In this document: positions 13,181-25,800 of the stretch, piece after piece | Layout of the letters: each line of letters begins with the position of its first letter | How positions within the stretch are numbered: position 1 is the first letter of the stretch | DNA from: Lithospermum erythrorhizon | Taxonomy: Eukaryota; Streptophyta; Magnoliopsida; Boraginales; Boraginaceae | Assembly (NCBI GenBank): GCA_019722365.1 | Contig: JADFUC010000018.1 | Span: 1-64,000 of the forward strand | Reading direction: 5' to 3' | DNA length: 64,000 nt | Made by a program: the position numbers and the translations under genes | The notes under the pieces: generated by a model | Database searches by the model: none | The model's input: only the letters and a program-made list of their open reading frames with translations | What the model was told of the DNA's origin: nothing

Positions 13181-14339
13181 CGTTGAGGGGGATTTAGTGA
13201 AGTTGTAGATTTTGACTTTCCTTGACCCGGCTCAGGTAATAGCAACAAAATAGAGAATTTTTAGAGCAGTAGGAAATTATCGAGAGTTCGGCGTCTAGAA
13301 GAAATGTTATTAAAACATTCAACTTTAAATATCACATTTTAATAATTCGACATTTAATTATATTTTTAAATTTCTGGGCGGGTTATTACAGAATTCCTCG
13401 AAACGCCTTATGAACACATATAGACTTAAACTATAGTTGGCATTGAATTGATTTGATTTTGTGCCAAAATTATTAATTACACGGTATTTGTAGAAGTCAA
13501 CTTAAACAATTGTGGCGATCAATTATAATTTGTTATTATCTAAATAAGGATTAGTGACTGCATTAGTCGACAACTTTTTCACTTTCCGTTATCATTCTAC
13601 ATTTTATCTACTGCATCTTCGATGTTTATTATATCTTTTGCCTCGCAGTATGTAAATAATATGCTTGAATCATTTTTTTATGATACTCAAGTGATGATCG
13701 TCATGACTTGATGGTTTTATCACTTAGTTTTAAATGTATAATTTTGAACTCTTTCCACTACGTGATGGGAAGTCCGATTTAAGGACCCAGGCCGAAGGGA
13801 TACGATTTAATGATCATTCAGTCACCGAGTCTAAGATTAGTTTGAAATGACTTGGTCCGCAGCTTCTTCTGCCTTAGGCGGGGAAATGATTTGAGAATTT
13901 GCTTTGTTTATAGTTTTTAGGGTCATAACCACACATTTGCTCTTCGTTCTTTGGTGCGAAGGGTAATTGATTTATGAATCGTTCGAGGCGTAGTTTTAGA
14001 ATTTTCGGTACCCCTGTAGCTTCTTTCGCCGGTAGTGCGAAAGGTAAACAATTTAGGAATCGTTCGATTGTATTTTTCGCCGAGACTCGTACCCCACTGT
14101 AACTCTTCACTCCCGCTGCGATAGAAGGAATTATGAATCCAACTCACTTTACATCGACAAAAGATTTGACACTTTTCTAAAATTAACATGGTTGGATAAA
14201 CATTTAATAGTAATTCAAACATAACATAGTTCGAATATAGGCTATCCGTCGACTTAATTTGAAAATTTTCGAGGGAAGCGGTTATCTTAAACATAATATT
14301 TCTTAAGGTAAATTCCGTACGAGTATGCTTGATGTCATT

Positions 14340-15320
14340 TCATGATAATTCGCCCAGCGTAAGTTCGACCTATAACCGCGCATTTCCGGTAGGGTCCTTC
14401 TCGTCCCCAGTTTACCTTGTTGACATCCTTGGCCTTGTGTATACGCATTCTTAGCCTGAGTGTCCGATTATTGGTACTTTGTTAACTTTACTCTTGATTG
14501 TAGAACACGGCATTCGTATGCTTGTACTTTTTGCATCTTAATTATAGCTCGGTGCGATTTCATGTCGCGAAGTCTAGCAATTCTTTCGTCCGTTATTAGC
14601 CAAAAGTCACCAAATGACGATTGTAAGAGAATTGCTCATCTCATCGCCCGAGAATACAGCGATTCTACCGTCAGTTCGTCGTTACGATATTTGGGAGAAA
14701 TACCTCACAGGGTAAGCGCGCTTACGTACCATAGGGCCAGCTAAATGGTGTCTCGCCCACGCCTTTGAAGTGTGGTTTGATATGACCATAACCTGCCTTC
14801 GTCGAGCTCTTTATACGACCGCACGATTCCAGCGTATTGCTTTTTATTCGAGCAGTAGTTACATTTAGCCTTCAACGACGTTATAGGGTTTCACACGGGA
14901 AGCGAATCGGTGCTCTATTTTAAATCTTGGCACATTTCTCCGATGATCGTTGCATCGAGCTGTGAACCCGTTATCGAAGCGATTATCTTTGGGATTCCAA
15001 GCAGTGATGTTGCTTCCCAGAATGAACTCCTCGCGTCTTTGGCCACCGTGTTTTCGTAAGCGCCTTAACCTACACCCACTTCTTTGAAATGTCGGCCGCC
15101 ACTATGGCATCTTATATAACACCCGGTGATTTGAGTGTCTCTGAATCGATTCACAATATGGCCAATGGGTCGGTAACACGAGTCGTCTACGCAATCCCAT
15201 TTGTCGAGGACGCGCCGTCTTTTAGCGGGAGTCACGTCTCTTCACATGATACGCGTCGTTCATTATCGTAGGCCAAAATATCCGGCTCGTGTAATTTTCG
15301 ATTGCAAGGGGCATCTCCCG
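14340..15320 (-). pseudogene. Tat-type integrase remnant
   Basis: Minus-strand pieces in order: YTSRIFWPTI near 15290 (zinc-finger 'YYWPTM' block), IEHRFAS near 14910 (family 'KHRFASPYHP'), a GETPFS..YGT block near 14720 (family 'TPFSLAYGTEA'), and DVNKVNWGREGPYR near 14400 (family 'LGPNWEGPYRV'). These mark the H2C2 finger, the late catalytic core and the C-terminal domain. The acidic catalytic triad could not be confirmed. Multiple frameshifts and stops are present. Confidence 0.7.
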
Positions 15321-15649
15321 TATAGTGTGCATAGACTTCTCGCCCCGTACTTCCGTAGAGGCAGTCGAAAGCATTCCTTTTATTTACCTAGCTTGAAGTG
15401 GGCACAAATGTGGCGTTTGTATAGCTTCTTCTTATCATTTAGAACTTATAACCGGCTTTTGATCTTGCGAGCCTCGACACGTCATTTGGTAACTTTCGCC
15501 CGTCGCTGATGAAGCGGCGTGGAGGCTGCTTCCGATCCTCACTTTTTCTTCCAGCCAGATCGTAATCGGCCTAGCCATGGCAGGGCATCTCTTTTACCTC
15601 CACACTTACGCCTGTGGCTCGACATTTCGTCAAAATAAGTAATTAGCCA

Positions 15650-16230
15650 ATTGGAAGGTGATCGACATGTTCATTACGTGTCTTGAGGGATATGCTCGAA
15701 GACGCATATTCAAATTGTTGTGCAAAAAATAGCCTTAGCATGATACTTTTTTGGTGCATTTCTTGCTTAAGCGATCTCTTGGCGTCCATGACCAACCCGA
15801 ATCCTCGAACTTTCAAAGTGATATCCAAAGCCTTTGACATCTGCCCGATGCCTATCACCGTCGCCTCGTATTAGAGCTGCGTTGTTGAGTAAGCTTTGGA
15901 AGGAAAAAATCACGGGGGGCATATTTAGGCTGTTCCCCGTTTGCCACCGGATCGAGCTCCAGCGCTGATCCACTGTCGTTACTTGCCCGTCGGCGTACAA
16001 GCGTCCATTTGGGACTTAGTCGGGTATTTTCTGGTTCGGAGTTTCGTTGAGTGGGCAGGTGCTGGCCTCCTGATAAAATTGGCCCAGAGACGTACTTGAT
16101 CCGTATGAGGGGTGTAATTAATCTGGAATTCCCATTTCGGTCCGGCGGCCGAATTGGTGAGTCTACGATTGTCTTTGGATTGGAAATGACTTAGTTTCAT
16201 GGGTTGGTCGGTCGTTACCTTAATGGGATG
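15650..16230 (-). pseudogene. Tat-type RNase H remnant
   Basis: Minus-strand frames contain HPIKVTTDQPMK near 16210-16240 (family 'HPIKVLTDQPLK'), KWEFQINYTPHT near 16100 (family 'KWAIELSEFDIEYKPR'), then a degraded YADG segment near 16000 (family 'YVDGSS') and an ALIRG segment near 15870 (family 'EYEALIAGL'). The order and spacing fit the connection plus second RNase H of Tat elements. The reading frame shifts at least three times. Confidence 0.75.
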
Positions 16231-16449
16231 AGCTTGAAAGTAGCTTTCGGTTTTCTGTTGAAATTATGAGGCGAGGACAAATTTGCTCGATGAGCGGATA
16301 ATTACTCCTCGAGTTCGTGAAGGACATGGCTTACAAAATATATGGGTTCTTGAACTTCTTTTGTTCCTCCGCTGCTTGGCCTTTACTAACGGCGCCCTCG
16401 ATCACTGCAGATGGCCCAGACTCACCCGACTTTCTGCAGCACTTGTCAA

Positions 16450-17050
16450 AGTTTAGGGGACCGAAATATTGTTTTGGTCGTCAAACAAATTCCTTCTTTG
16501 GGAGTATCCCCGAACAAATTCCTCCTTAGCGACTTGGCCCAGGAGGTTTCTGAAGAAAGGTAAATCCCGATCACGATTGATGAAAGCGACTAAGAGCAGC
16601 CACTGTTGATCATTTTGAGGCATCCTTGTAGGCGCAAGGCTCGCGTGTTTAAGAGTCTTCGATGCTATCGGGGTTTGGTTTTTATTCTGTTCCTTATCAT
16701 GAACCCAAGGAATTTTCCCAAAGTTACCCAAATGAACATTTCTCGGGGTTGATCACGAAGTCTGCACTCTCTCGGCCTTTCTAGAGACTCACAAATTACC
16801 GAGGTGGTAACCGTTTCTTCTTTTCACGGTAGCGTAAATCGGCGATATGTCTCATGTCTTCCCGATGCGGCTTTTGAAAATAGAATTTACCGTCGCTTTT
16901 GATGCGTTGAGCGGCATCACTCTCCGGCGATATATAAGTTGTATTCCGTTATGATGGCCGTTTTTCTGATGCACGTCAGTAGGATGCAGTGATGCCGCAG
17001 CATCCCAAGCATCGAAGACACCATGTCAGCGCTTTCGTGATGGCTGAACA
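16450..17050 (-). pseudogene. Tat-type reverse transcriptase remnant
   Basis: On the minus strand EKTAIITEYNLY near 16965 corresponds to the RT fingers/palm block 'KTAFITEYGLYCY'. It is followed by IGKT near 16880, HLGNL, then NPEKCSFG near 16740 and a GRIAALN-like and LPFFR block at 16540-16640. These are the successive RT landmarks of Tat elements. The YIDD active-site motif expected after IGKT is destroyed. Confidence 0.75.
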
Positions 17051-17639
17051 TGGTAAGGGGTAGTAGTCCTTTGGGCAAAACTTTGTTCAAGTTGATGAAA
17101 TAGGTGCATCCTCCCGTTTGTTATTAAGTCTTTTTTACTGCGTTATTGTCATTTCGAGGGAATTGGAGTTTCTGATCGCTTTAGTTCTTACCGATTCTTG
17201 GCTTTATTTACGTATCGCTTTGGTTTGCATCATCCGAGAAGTTAAAACCTTACGATTTTAAGCTGGTTTTGAATGAAGGGTCCTAAATGCAGAACTGTGG
17301 AGAGTTATCTCCTTTACAGCCGATGTTGGCATGTCCTGGGGCTTCCATGCGAACACCTCTTTATCTTTCTTTACTTGGCTTGTCATGAGTGTTTTTACAG
17401 CCGTCTTTCATCAAAATTTCATCTCGAGTCTTCATTGAGGCATCCCGGTTATGGTTCTTGAAGTCTTTAGGATCGTTGTCCTAGCGCTCAGTCGATTGAC
17501 TCTCGGCATTCGTTACCCAGGGATGTTTTCTTGACCCACTTTTCTCTTTGGGGGAGCTCTTTCTCGGCTTGAAGCCTCGTGGAATAGACAATTGATAGCA
17601 TTCATGACCTCTTTTCGATTTCAGGCATTTCTCAGCTCA

Positions 17640-18020
17640 CTCGGTGTAGGGGAACTTCATCTTGAGATCTGAAAGAGGCCCAGACGATCATTTCATGAAA
17701 TTTGTCGGAGAATTCTCCCTATGAGGCCGTTATAAGATGAATTCGATATAACTGCGACTTAGTGAAGGATGCTTTCGCGTGGTTGTTCGGCGTTTCTGTT
17801 GTGATGTCCAAGCTCAACTATTCTAGTGGGTGCAGATTGAATGTCCATGAAAAGCCGGAGTTAGGGGTGTAAGTGACTGTTTAAATGTTTTACGTGACCC
17901 CGATTTATCGTACTAGTAAATACAAAATGTTGGCGAGCTCCACTGTATCGACGGCATCCTCCCACCACAAAATTAGATATAATGGGGTTGACCACCGGTG
18001 GGTAAATCGTGAGGTAATTC
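17640..18020 (-). pseudogene. Tat-type protease remnant
   Basis: In minus-strand frames a short DNPIIS-like block near 17970 (family 'DPLVIS') precedes a degraded SYNGLIGR block near 17720 (family 'YNAILGRP') and an SSPTPSE segment near 17650 (family 'MKFPTPSGVGE'). The catalytic DTGSS motif is not intact. The assignment depends on order between gag and RT as well as on these motifs. Confidence 0.6.
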
Positions 18021-18269
18021 GATCCGCGAGTTCTTTGTCAGCCCCGTCTCCCTTTTGTAAATGCTTGCGGCGGAGGCCCGAGCGTAACCTTACAGCGTTG
18101 GAGGTATCGCCCACGCTATTCCTCGAGAATAGTGTCGACCCTCCACCTTAACATGTAGGGAGGCGTAAATTTTCTTTCTTTTCTTGATCGTTTCTTTATC
18201 TTGAGGATGATTCCTGTGCTTTTGAGGGATCCGTTTATTCATTTTCTCTGAACTCACGAACTTTGGCCT

Positions 18270-19070
18270 CGTTTAATCAATTTCTCAATCTCCGCTTTCA
18301 AAACCTGACACTCTTCGGCATCATGGCTATAGTGCTCTAATATTCGCGCCCGATATTTTTTAAGATTTTACTTTGGCAGGGAGGGGCCTTGATTTTCTGT
18401 GGCCTCGGGGCATAAATCCTCCTTACCAGGACCCGGAGGGTGGTTGGTAACGACTGGGTCTGGATGTCTTCATGGGGCCCTGGAATCTTCTCGTTGAGAT
18501 AACCTCAGTCGTGGCCTCTTAAAAGAGGCGAGATTATCTTTGGGTTTTCACGGCCGTTCCCAAATTCGACCCGCACCCAGGAGATGCTCTTGCCCTCGTT
18601 GGTGGATTTTTTTCCCCAACTCTTATGTCGGCCATCTCTTCTAATAACAACTTTACTTCCTCCAGTTTGATGTACTGGATGACCAAGTTTGATAATTTGT
18701 TTCTAGAGTACTGGTGGCTCCCAAGCAGCTTTTCCTTTAGATGTCGTATACCGATTACATGGAAGAGCGAGATCATCGTCACACTTTTAGTTGGTTGTTG
18801 AGGCATGTTCGTGGATCTGCTCCAAATCAGTGGCATAACTTCTTAAAGTTTCTCCGGGCTTTTGTTGTATTTCCATCGGGGATCCTCTGTTCGAGCATCG
18901 GCACTTGCCTAAAATATATGGAATTAGGTGGTAGACATGAAACGACGAAACTTTCTGACGGTACGCTAGGGAGCGGCTGCTGGCACATACCTCGTCGTCA
19001 TTTGGTCCCGAAAAATTTGGGGTCGAAAGGACTTGAGGTGATTGTGTGGGTCCCCAAAATCACTTGAATG
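18270..19070 (-). pseudogene. Tat-type gag remnant
   Basis: Minus strand 18780-19070 carries DPHNHLKSF near 19050, then QQKPGETLRSYA near 18850 in another frame, and a RHLKEKLLGS segment near 18740. These match the retrotransposon gag domain (PF03732 type) pattern of Tat elements. Near 18270-18345 the frame EHYSHDAEECQVLKAEIEKL matches the 'HGHDTEECxxLKxEIE' gag C-terminal motif closely. The 19,070-19,990 part shows no confident domain. Confidence 0.75.
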
Positions 19071-19999
19071 TTTGAATTTAGACATCTAAATCCCGAGCGT
19101 CTTGGCGTACCGATTAAATCTGAACATGGCGATGAAGTGTTGTGTTTCGCATTACTACCGGTGATGTCTTCAAGTGCTTCGCTCGTGGAAAAACGTTTAC
19201 GTAAGTGAAATTCTTTGTGCCCGGCGTCAGCGTCGGTCAGTCACAGTCTTTGCGTGCATTTTTGTGTGGAAATCTTTGTTCACCATTTGAACTTGGCGTC
19301 GCTATCTCGGTGGTCAGTTAAACTGCTTTCGCCCGTGACCCGATGGGTTTTCACTACAGAGGGACGCTTTCGGGTGAGCTATAAACGTTGAGAATCGTCC
19401 CATGTGGCAGTAACTAGGTTCTGCAGTATGAGAGTCACCAGGAAACACTCATTGGCGGCGGTGGCGGAAATGATTCCACTTTGCCCCTGTCACGGAGGCG
19501 TAATTTGCTATTGCGATCCAGCGCCCAAGCTGACCGGGTGATCTTTGAGGCTTCAGCTTACATATTCAATTCTTGTAATGGAGAATTATGGATTGAGGCA
19601 GCCGATTGATGTCGGCAATTTTGGCGAAAGGACTCATGGGACACAGGGGGCTCGCGCCTATCTTACTTGCCAATACATTCTGGATTGATCATTCTTGGTG
19701 AAGGGTGAGGGCAGTATTAGACCTACTTTGTTGATTGGGTGTCATCTGGAGGAGAAGTTTGAGGGTGTTCATTGGTTCTTATTTGGTATGGTGGTGCCAC
19801 CAAGCATCCAGCGAGCTTGATAGAGGCGCTCTCGCTCGTGTGCCCAGCTTTCAGAGTACATCTTGGGTGTTGTGTTCCATGTCATTTGCTTGTGAGCGAT
19901 GAGCTCCGGATACCTAGACCCTCCGATGGTAAAGTCAGTATTTGTCCTAAGGAGTAACTTATGGAAATTAGGTTAAGCATTACCTCTTGAATGTTGAGA

Positions 20000-20459
20000 A
20001 TAGAAGTGGGTATTTATAGAAGCTTGAGCGCGATCGAGGAGATGATGGCAAGTGCCAGCCATCTCCTTAATGGACAAGTCCCACTCTTTGATTGGCCTTA
20101 GGCAATATCTTTAAATGAACTTTAATGGAAATTTTAACTTTGTCTTTGTGGTCATCAAATTGCGTTTATATCGATTAGTCGTGAGTTCGATTAACCCCTA
20201 CCAAGCTGACTTTTCTTGAGTAGGCGCATTCGTGAGAACTTGTAGTATGGTTTAGGCGAAACTGCGTAGTTTTGGAATCTATTGCGTCGGTCGAAATTTA
20301 TCGATCTTCATTTAAGGAAGTAGCAGTTGCGGGTCCCATTAAAAAAAAAGTGACATGGTTACAACGTACGGAAAATGCAATACAATGGGTCAACAGGGCT
20401 TGGACGTTTCGTTTTTTCATGTCTCAATAAAATCGAAAAACGGAGAGAGTTACAATATT
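20000..20459. other. Promoter-side intergenic region of the ZIP gene
   Basis: No coding frame is supported. The region joins the end of the Tat-like element to the pyrimidine-rich leader of the metal-transporter gene and should include its promoter. No unambiguous TATA box was chosen. Confidence 0.4.
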
Positions 20460-20607
20460 ACAATATTTTGTTTGTTTGTTTTCAGATCCTCTCCTTCTTC
20501 TTCTCTACTTTCTTCAAATCAAAGTCATACATTAGTAAAACAATTCCACAAATATTCATCTTCTTCCCTCTACTTTATTCTTAATTCCCCCAATTTCTCC
20601 CTAAAAG
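20460..20607 (+). other. Probable 5'UTR exon of the ZIP gene
   Basis: A pyrimidine-rich leader (CTCCTTCTTCTTCTCTAC style) ends CTCCCTAAAAG followed by GTAACA, a fair donor site. The best matching acceptor is the TTTCTGCAG ending at 22751, 49 bases before the start codon. This implies a leader intron of about 2.1 kb. The transcription start and any further leader exons are not determined. Confidence 0.45.
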
Positions 20608-20994
20608 GTAACATAATTTATTGCATCCTAATATTATTCTTAATTAGTTTGGATTTTTATTAACTTCATTGGTATAATTTCAAGAATTGACTTTTTGGGG
20701 TTTAAAGATTGCTCTTTTTTTATGAAAGTTTGTTCTTTTCACATGGTTGTTAATTATTTCTAGTTTGGTATTTTTTTTTCATTTTTATGATTTTTTTTTT
20801 CATTTTGACATGCTGTTATAATGTTGGTTATATATTGTTGCCCCTTTGCTCATTTTTTGGGGTATGTTGAATGGTGGGTTTGATTTTATTTTGCTACTTG
20901 AATTGTAGGATTTTTTGACCCTTTTTGTAATATGTTGGAGCTTACAAGTTTTTAAGGTTGTTTATGTATTGTTTAAAGGGTAATTTGTGTAAGT

Positions 20995-22090
20995 AATTAG
21001 CTTTGAATTGATCTTTGATTACATGGAGTACATTGCTGGAAATTTATATGGTTGATGAATAACTTGGATCACTTGTGACTGATTATATGTTGCTTCTGTT
21101 TCCCCCACTTTTGGGGGCATGTCAAACGAAGGGCCTGGCTGTATACTTTCCGCAGATAACCTTACTTGTGTGATTATATTTACCTTATGTGAATGCTGGA
21201 GCATACTTGTTCCAAAGACGGGGTTTTTTACTCTTTAAGATGTTTCGAAGACAGTTTCTTTGTTGTTTAAGAGGCGAATCTTTAAAAGTTAACTATCTTT
21301 GAATCGAGTTCCCAATAACTGGAGTGTATTGGTGCAGGTTTATATGCTTGATTCATAACTTTATCAGTGAGATGTGGCTGATTTGAAGGTCTCCATCAGC
21401 CTCTTCTCCTGACTCCAACCCTAAACCTACGAAAAACACTTCTTATTTACTGACTAGATCGTCTGAAAGACTGTACTTTTGTCTTGATACGTGTCAATAA
21501 AATCCTTGATTCTGGTCTGAATTTCGTATGTTTTGCTACTTGAATTGGAGAATCGTTTTCCATTTTTATAACATGGAGGTGATTCCATGTTTCTAAGATT
21601 ATTTCCATATTGCTTAAGAGGTAATTTCTTAAAGTTAACTTGCTTCAAATTGAGCTCTAAATACATGTAGTACATTGCTTCAGGTTTATATGTGTGGTGC
21701 CTATTTTATCGCTTCCGACAGTTTATGTCCTGCTTTCCTTTCTCTTACTTTGGGGGCATGTGGAATGAAGGGCCTGGCTTTGTTTTACTGTGGATTACTT
21801 GTACTGTCATTTTTACCTTCTCTGAACCACTGGAGCATACCTGTTTTAAAGATTTTTTTTTTAATTGTTTAAGATAAATTAAAGAATTTTTCTTTGTTGT
21901 GTAAGAGGCAATTTCTTTGACTTAACTAGCTTTGAATTGAGTTCCCAATACATGGGATATATTGCTGCAGGTTTATATGTTTGATTCATAACTTTTTCCT
22001 ATATTACTGGTTAGATCTATTAAAAGACTGTACTTTTGTAATGATCTGTCAATGAAAACCTTGATTCGGATTTTATGTTTTCATGATTGG
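20995..22090 (+). repeat. Tandem A-B-A'-B' duplication inside the 5'UTR intron
   Basis: Four related blocks, about 20995-21290 (A), 21291-21641 (B), 21642-21925 (A') and 21926-22090 (B', partial). All begin near CTTTGAATTGAG followed by a GGTTTATATG segment. A and A' share GGGGGCATGT and GGGCCTGGCT; B and B' share AGACTGTACTTTTGT and CCTTGATTC. A further A-B copy lies at 28455-28960, downstream of the gene. Confidence 0.8.
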
Positions 22091-22800
22091 CCATATCTGT
22101 TTCCTCAATTGTATGCTTCACCTGTTGCCTAAGTTATCAATCTGTTCACTAGTTTCATATTCATAGCAAGAAAAAGTGAACCTTTATGGCTTGTTTATCA
22201 TTTTCTCTACTTTTTCGGTGGAGCGAGATGTTCCACCACCCGGCATAAAGGAAAAGATTGTGAAAACTATAACTAAGAGGCATAACCCTCACTTCCAATT
22301 TCTTTGTTTTCTGACCTTGATTACTCCTTGCTGGCACCCCTTCACTTTTATCCATGTCCTTTGCAGAGTTGGGATATTCGTGGAAGCAATTGTAACCTCA
22401 GACGCTTAGTTTCACCAGATTAATATATTGTTGGTTTATACTAAGGTAGTTACTTTAAAAACCCGTTCAGAGATGAAAACTGTCTTGTACCTAGAATTTT
22501 AGCTTTGCCTCATTGTTTATTTCCTATTATTACCATATGTTCTTATTTTCTCCTTCTGCGTTGTAGGAGTCTGCATCCCTTGTTCCCATTCACCACTGTA
22601 GTTGAGTTTCATCATAGGATACTGGTGCTAACCTGTCTCCAAGATGACACAGATCAGCTGAATATCCTTTTGGAGATAGTAATTTGGTTCTAGTAACAGT
22701 TTGGATGATATTATATAGTCCATTTTAGAAATATTGGTCCTGTTTCTGCAGCCGGAAGTTGTCAGGGGCCAAATAAGTTGTTAATCCACCATCAGTCAAT

Positions 22801-25800
22801 ATGAAACTGGGATTAAGAGAGTTCCTTCTGGTTCTGCTTGGTTTGGGAGTATTAAATGCTTTTGATACAGCAAAATTTGACAAGGATGATGCATCTCAAA
22901 GATTTATAACTGCTCCCTTGAAGAATGTAGGAAATGGCATTATAGATGGGTCAGGTTCTGAGCAAAATTTTAAATATGATAGTACTGGTTATGGATCTGG
23001 AGAAAGGGCTGGAAAGAAGGTTTCAATATCCACAGTTGCTATTTTCACATTAGCAATGGCTGCAGCTACAGGTTTAGGTGCAATACCATTTTTCTTTTTG
23101 GAGCTCGATTCACAATGGTCTGGAATATGCAATGGGATGGCTGCAGGGGTCATGTTGGCCGCAAGTTTTGACCTTATACAGGAAGGAAGGGACCATGGTA
23201 GTGGTAGTTGGGTCGTCTTTGGTATTTTAGCAGGTGGCATGTTCATTTGGCTCTGTAAGAAGGTAAGTTTTAGATTTATGACGTCCTTTTGTCTTTGATG
23301 ATTTCTTTGGGGGTAATCCAGCAAATAAATTGCAGACATGAGAGAATTATTATTTTATTCTATGACACTTCATCACAAGTTTCTTTTGATACCCCTACAA
23401 ATGTACGGGATAAGTTTCTTTCTAATTAGTTGATTCTTTTTTCAAGTTTACTGAGACCATATGAAAGCCCTAATACCGTACATGTAGAATGTGTGCAGTT
23501 ACTGGCTATAAGCATATCACTGTGGCTAGCTGTGCACCTCACTTTTTTATACTACTGAAGTTTCATGGATTTATTATTTTAGCGCCTATGAATGTATACC
23601 AACATATCTTTTATGTTTTTTTTTTGTATGCAGATTCTTGAGGAGTATGGTGAAGTGAGTATGTTAGACATAAAAGGAGCAGATGCAGCTAAAGTCATTC
23701 TCATAGTTGGAATTATGACTCTTCATTCTTTTGGAGAGGGAGCTGGTGTAGGAGTATCCTTTGCTGGTTCCAAAGGTTTATCCCAGGGGATTCTGATAAC
23801 AATAGCCATAGCCGTGCACAATATACCTGAAGGTTTAGCTGTGAGTATGGTGCTGGCATCAAGAGGGGTGTCACCTCATAAAGCAATGTTGTGGAGTGTA
23901 ATTACGTCATTGCCTCAGGTGATTGTGTGATTTTAAATAGTTAGTAGGTCAGCTGTTTGTGAGCAAGAACAGTAAACTTTGTGGTTTATATATGCATATC
24001 CTTTGGAGGTCAACAATATTTAAAAGTAATTGGGAAAGGATTGAAAAGATTGAGCTTTTGTCATTTTTTTAGTAGTTATGTTTCACTTATGATGCACAAT
24101 ATAAACATTAGTTCAATAGAAGTAATTTATAAAAGGTCTTTAGTTCAATACTTGTCCCAAACATTTTAAGATAATCGAATGGTCTAGCGGTTGAGCTAGC
24201 ACCCCTTGATCCTTGAGGTCAAGGGTTCGAAGCTCATTGTAGGGGGAGGGGGGTTGGGAGTTATTCTAATCTTAACTATATAAAAAGAAAAGAAAAAGTT
24301 CTTTATTAAAGTCTATCTAGTGTGGAGATACTTTTGCAGTTTTTCTCCTTTAGCCTGTTTGATACGTTGATAACAAGATGCTTTTGGCCACTTGAATGTC
24401 TTTTCTAAGATCCTACTCGAGTTTTAAGTTATCTTCTCTATCTTTAAATCTGAGTTTTTTTTATCTATTATCTCCTCATTTTTTTGTCTCGGTCCTATTT
24501 AAATTTAAATGTTCCGAGTGTTAATTAGATAATTGAGGAACATAGATATGATGAATGAATGTTGTTTGATATCCCTATGATGGGCACTTTTCTCATTTGG
24601 ACTATTGCTTATATTATCAATATATAACCCATACATTGTCCTTCTGATACAATAACACACTTTGATTATCTGTCAATGTCTCACACATTTCCAAAAGATA
24701 TGGTAGAGGCAAGCAAAATCGTTGATAAAAGGGCTAATTCTTTAGTGTATTCTTGACATAAATGAATTAAAACACCACTGAATTTAGTTATTAGGTTCTG
24801 ACTCTGAGCATGGTACTTCTAACTTTAAAAGAGGTATTGTTTATGCTGTCTGTTTGGACAATGTTTCTATTTTGAAAAATAGGCAGTAGACTCAAGGTAG
24901 AGAGATTGGTAAAGAGAACATGATTTTGTTGACTTTTGAATCTCATATTGTAGTTCCGGAAGTAACATTAGCTAGTATTTCTAACTATTTCGTTGCTGCA
25001 GCCTATTGTTGCAGTGCCATCTTTCATCTGCGCGGATGCGTTCAACAAAGTTCTACCATTTGCTACCGGCTTTGCTGCTGGTTGTATGATATGGATGGTC
25101 ATTGCAGAAGTCCTACCCGATGCATTCAAAGTAAATCTTCTATTCCTTTTCGCATACACTTCCTCCACCTAAAAAAGCTAGTGCCTGTTGCTCATGACTT
25201 GTTCAAACTTTATCTAAAAAACATTGTCTGCGTGATCATCAACCTGCTCCCCTTTTTCTGAAGTGTAGTTTTCTATTTTATTTCTTCAAGCTTTGTGATA
25301 TCTATTTCTGTTCTTCTCACCCTGACAATGGATTCCTAATCTGGACTATATTTTCTTATGTATGTCTACTGATTTATACAACTGAGACATTATACATGTA
25401 TTGAACCCATGTAGTAGGGGCTATGAGTTCGTATGGTTCTTCTTGGGTGTTAATTAAGAGTAGAATATATTGGGAAGGAGGATTGACAGCTCCGTAGATA
25501 AGAATGGAAGATTAGATATGGAACCCTGATTTTGATATGTCTGATGTGTACGAAGAACCCTGAAAGCCTTGAACAGTCTCTAGATGTTCTGGTTCACCCC
25601 TAATGGTCATGTGAAATTCTATCAATGTCAATCACCGATCCTTAAGTCATAGACTTGTTGTTTAGTTCTAAGTTCACGATATAAACATTATATTACTATA
25701 ATGTGGAATAGTTTCCCTCTTTATATTAGTGAATATGCAATTTATCTTAAGCTAATGATTAATTTACAATGACGAGTTATAAGTTATGGATATTCATGGT

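Larger units (their letters stand above)
5525..13390 (-). mobile_element. Ty3/gypsy chromovirus, decayed, with split right LTR
   Basis: Two similar LTR copies (about 5525-6505, and 10125-10915 joined to 13185-13390) flank an internal region with minus-strand protease, reverse transcriptase, RNase H, integrase and chromodomain traces in that order. A chromodomain after the integrase is the mark of the chromovirus branch; the layout resembles Tekay. The 5' LTR starts (minus strand) TGTAATAACCCGCCC at 13390. The internal region is only about 3.6 kb and most of gag is absent, so the copy is deleted as well as frameshifted. The right LTR was later interrupted by a 2.2 kb LTR of opposite orientation. 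Ends are estimates. Confidence 0.8.
10125..13390 (-). repeat. 5' LTR of the chromovirus, split by a nested LTR
   Basis: The left part (10125-10915) and right part (13185-13390) together rebuild the length and order of the 5525-6505 LTR. The interruption falls in the AAATCGAAAGGGG zone on one side and resumes in the GGGGGATTTAGTG zone on the other. The minus-strand 5' end reads TGTAATAACCCGCCC. Confidence 0.7.
13400..20000 (-). mobile_element. Ty3/gypsy Tat/Ogre-type retrotransposon, decayed
   Basis: Minus-strand translation recovers, in gene order from right to left, gag (18650-19070), the HxHDxEEC gag tail (18270-18345), protease (17640-18020), RT (16450-17050), RNase H (15650-16230) and integrase (14340-15320). 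The sequence style of gag, RT and RNase H is that of the Tat lineage (Ogre/Retand relatives) and has no chromodomain. Every domain needs frame changes and contains stops. LTR ends were not resolved; the left limit is set by the chromovirus LTR at 13390 and the right limit by the start of unique sequence near 20 kb. Confidence 0.75.

Noticed and set aside
13923..14294. 123-codon minus-strand open frame
   Set aside because: Lies downstream of the Tat-type integrase end; composition and lack of motifs suggest element 3' sequence, not a gene.
17885..18151. Plus-strand frame in the Tat element
   Set aside because: It is antisense to the protease remnant and has no motif of its own.
24180..24240. 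A functional tRNA gene
   Set aside because: A and B boxes are present but there is no acceptor stem or anticodon arm that closes; a SINE fits better.
24920..25261. Open frame over ZIP exon 3 in a different phase
   Set aside because: The true exon 25002-25130 is in another frame and continues the conserved ZIP protein; this frame is a shadow.
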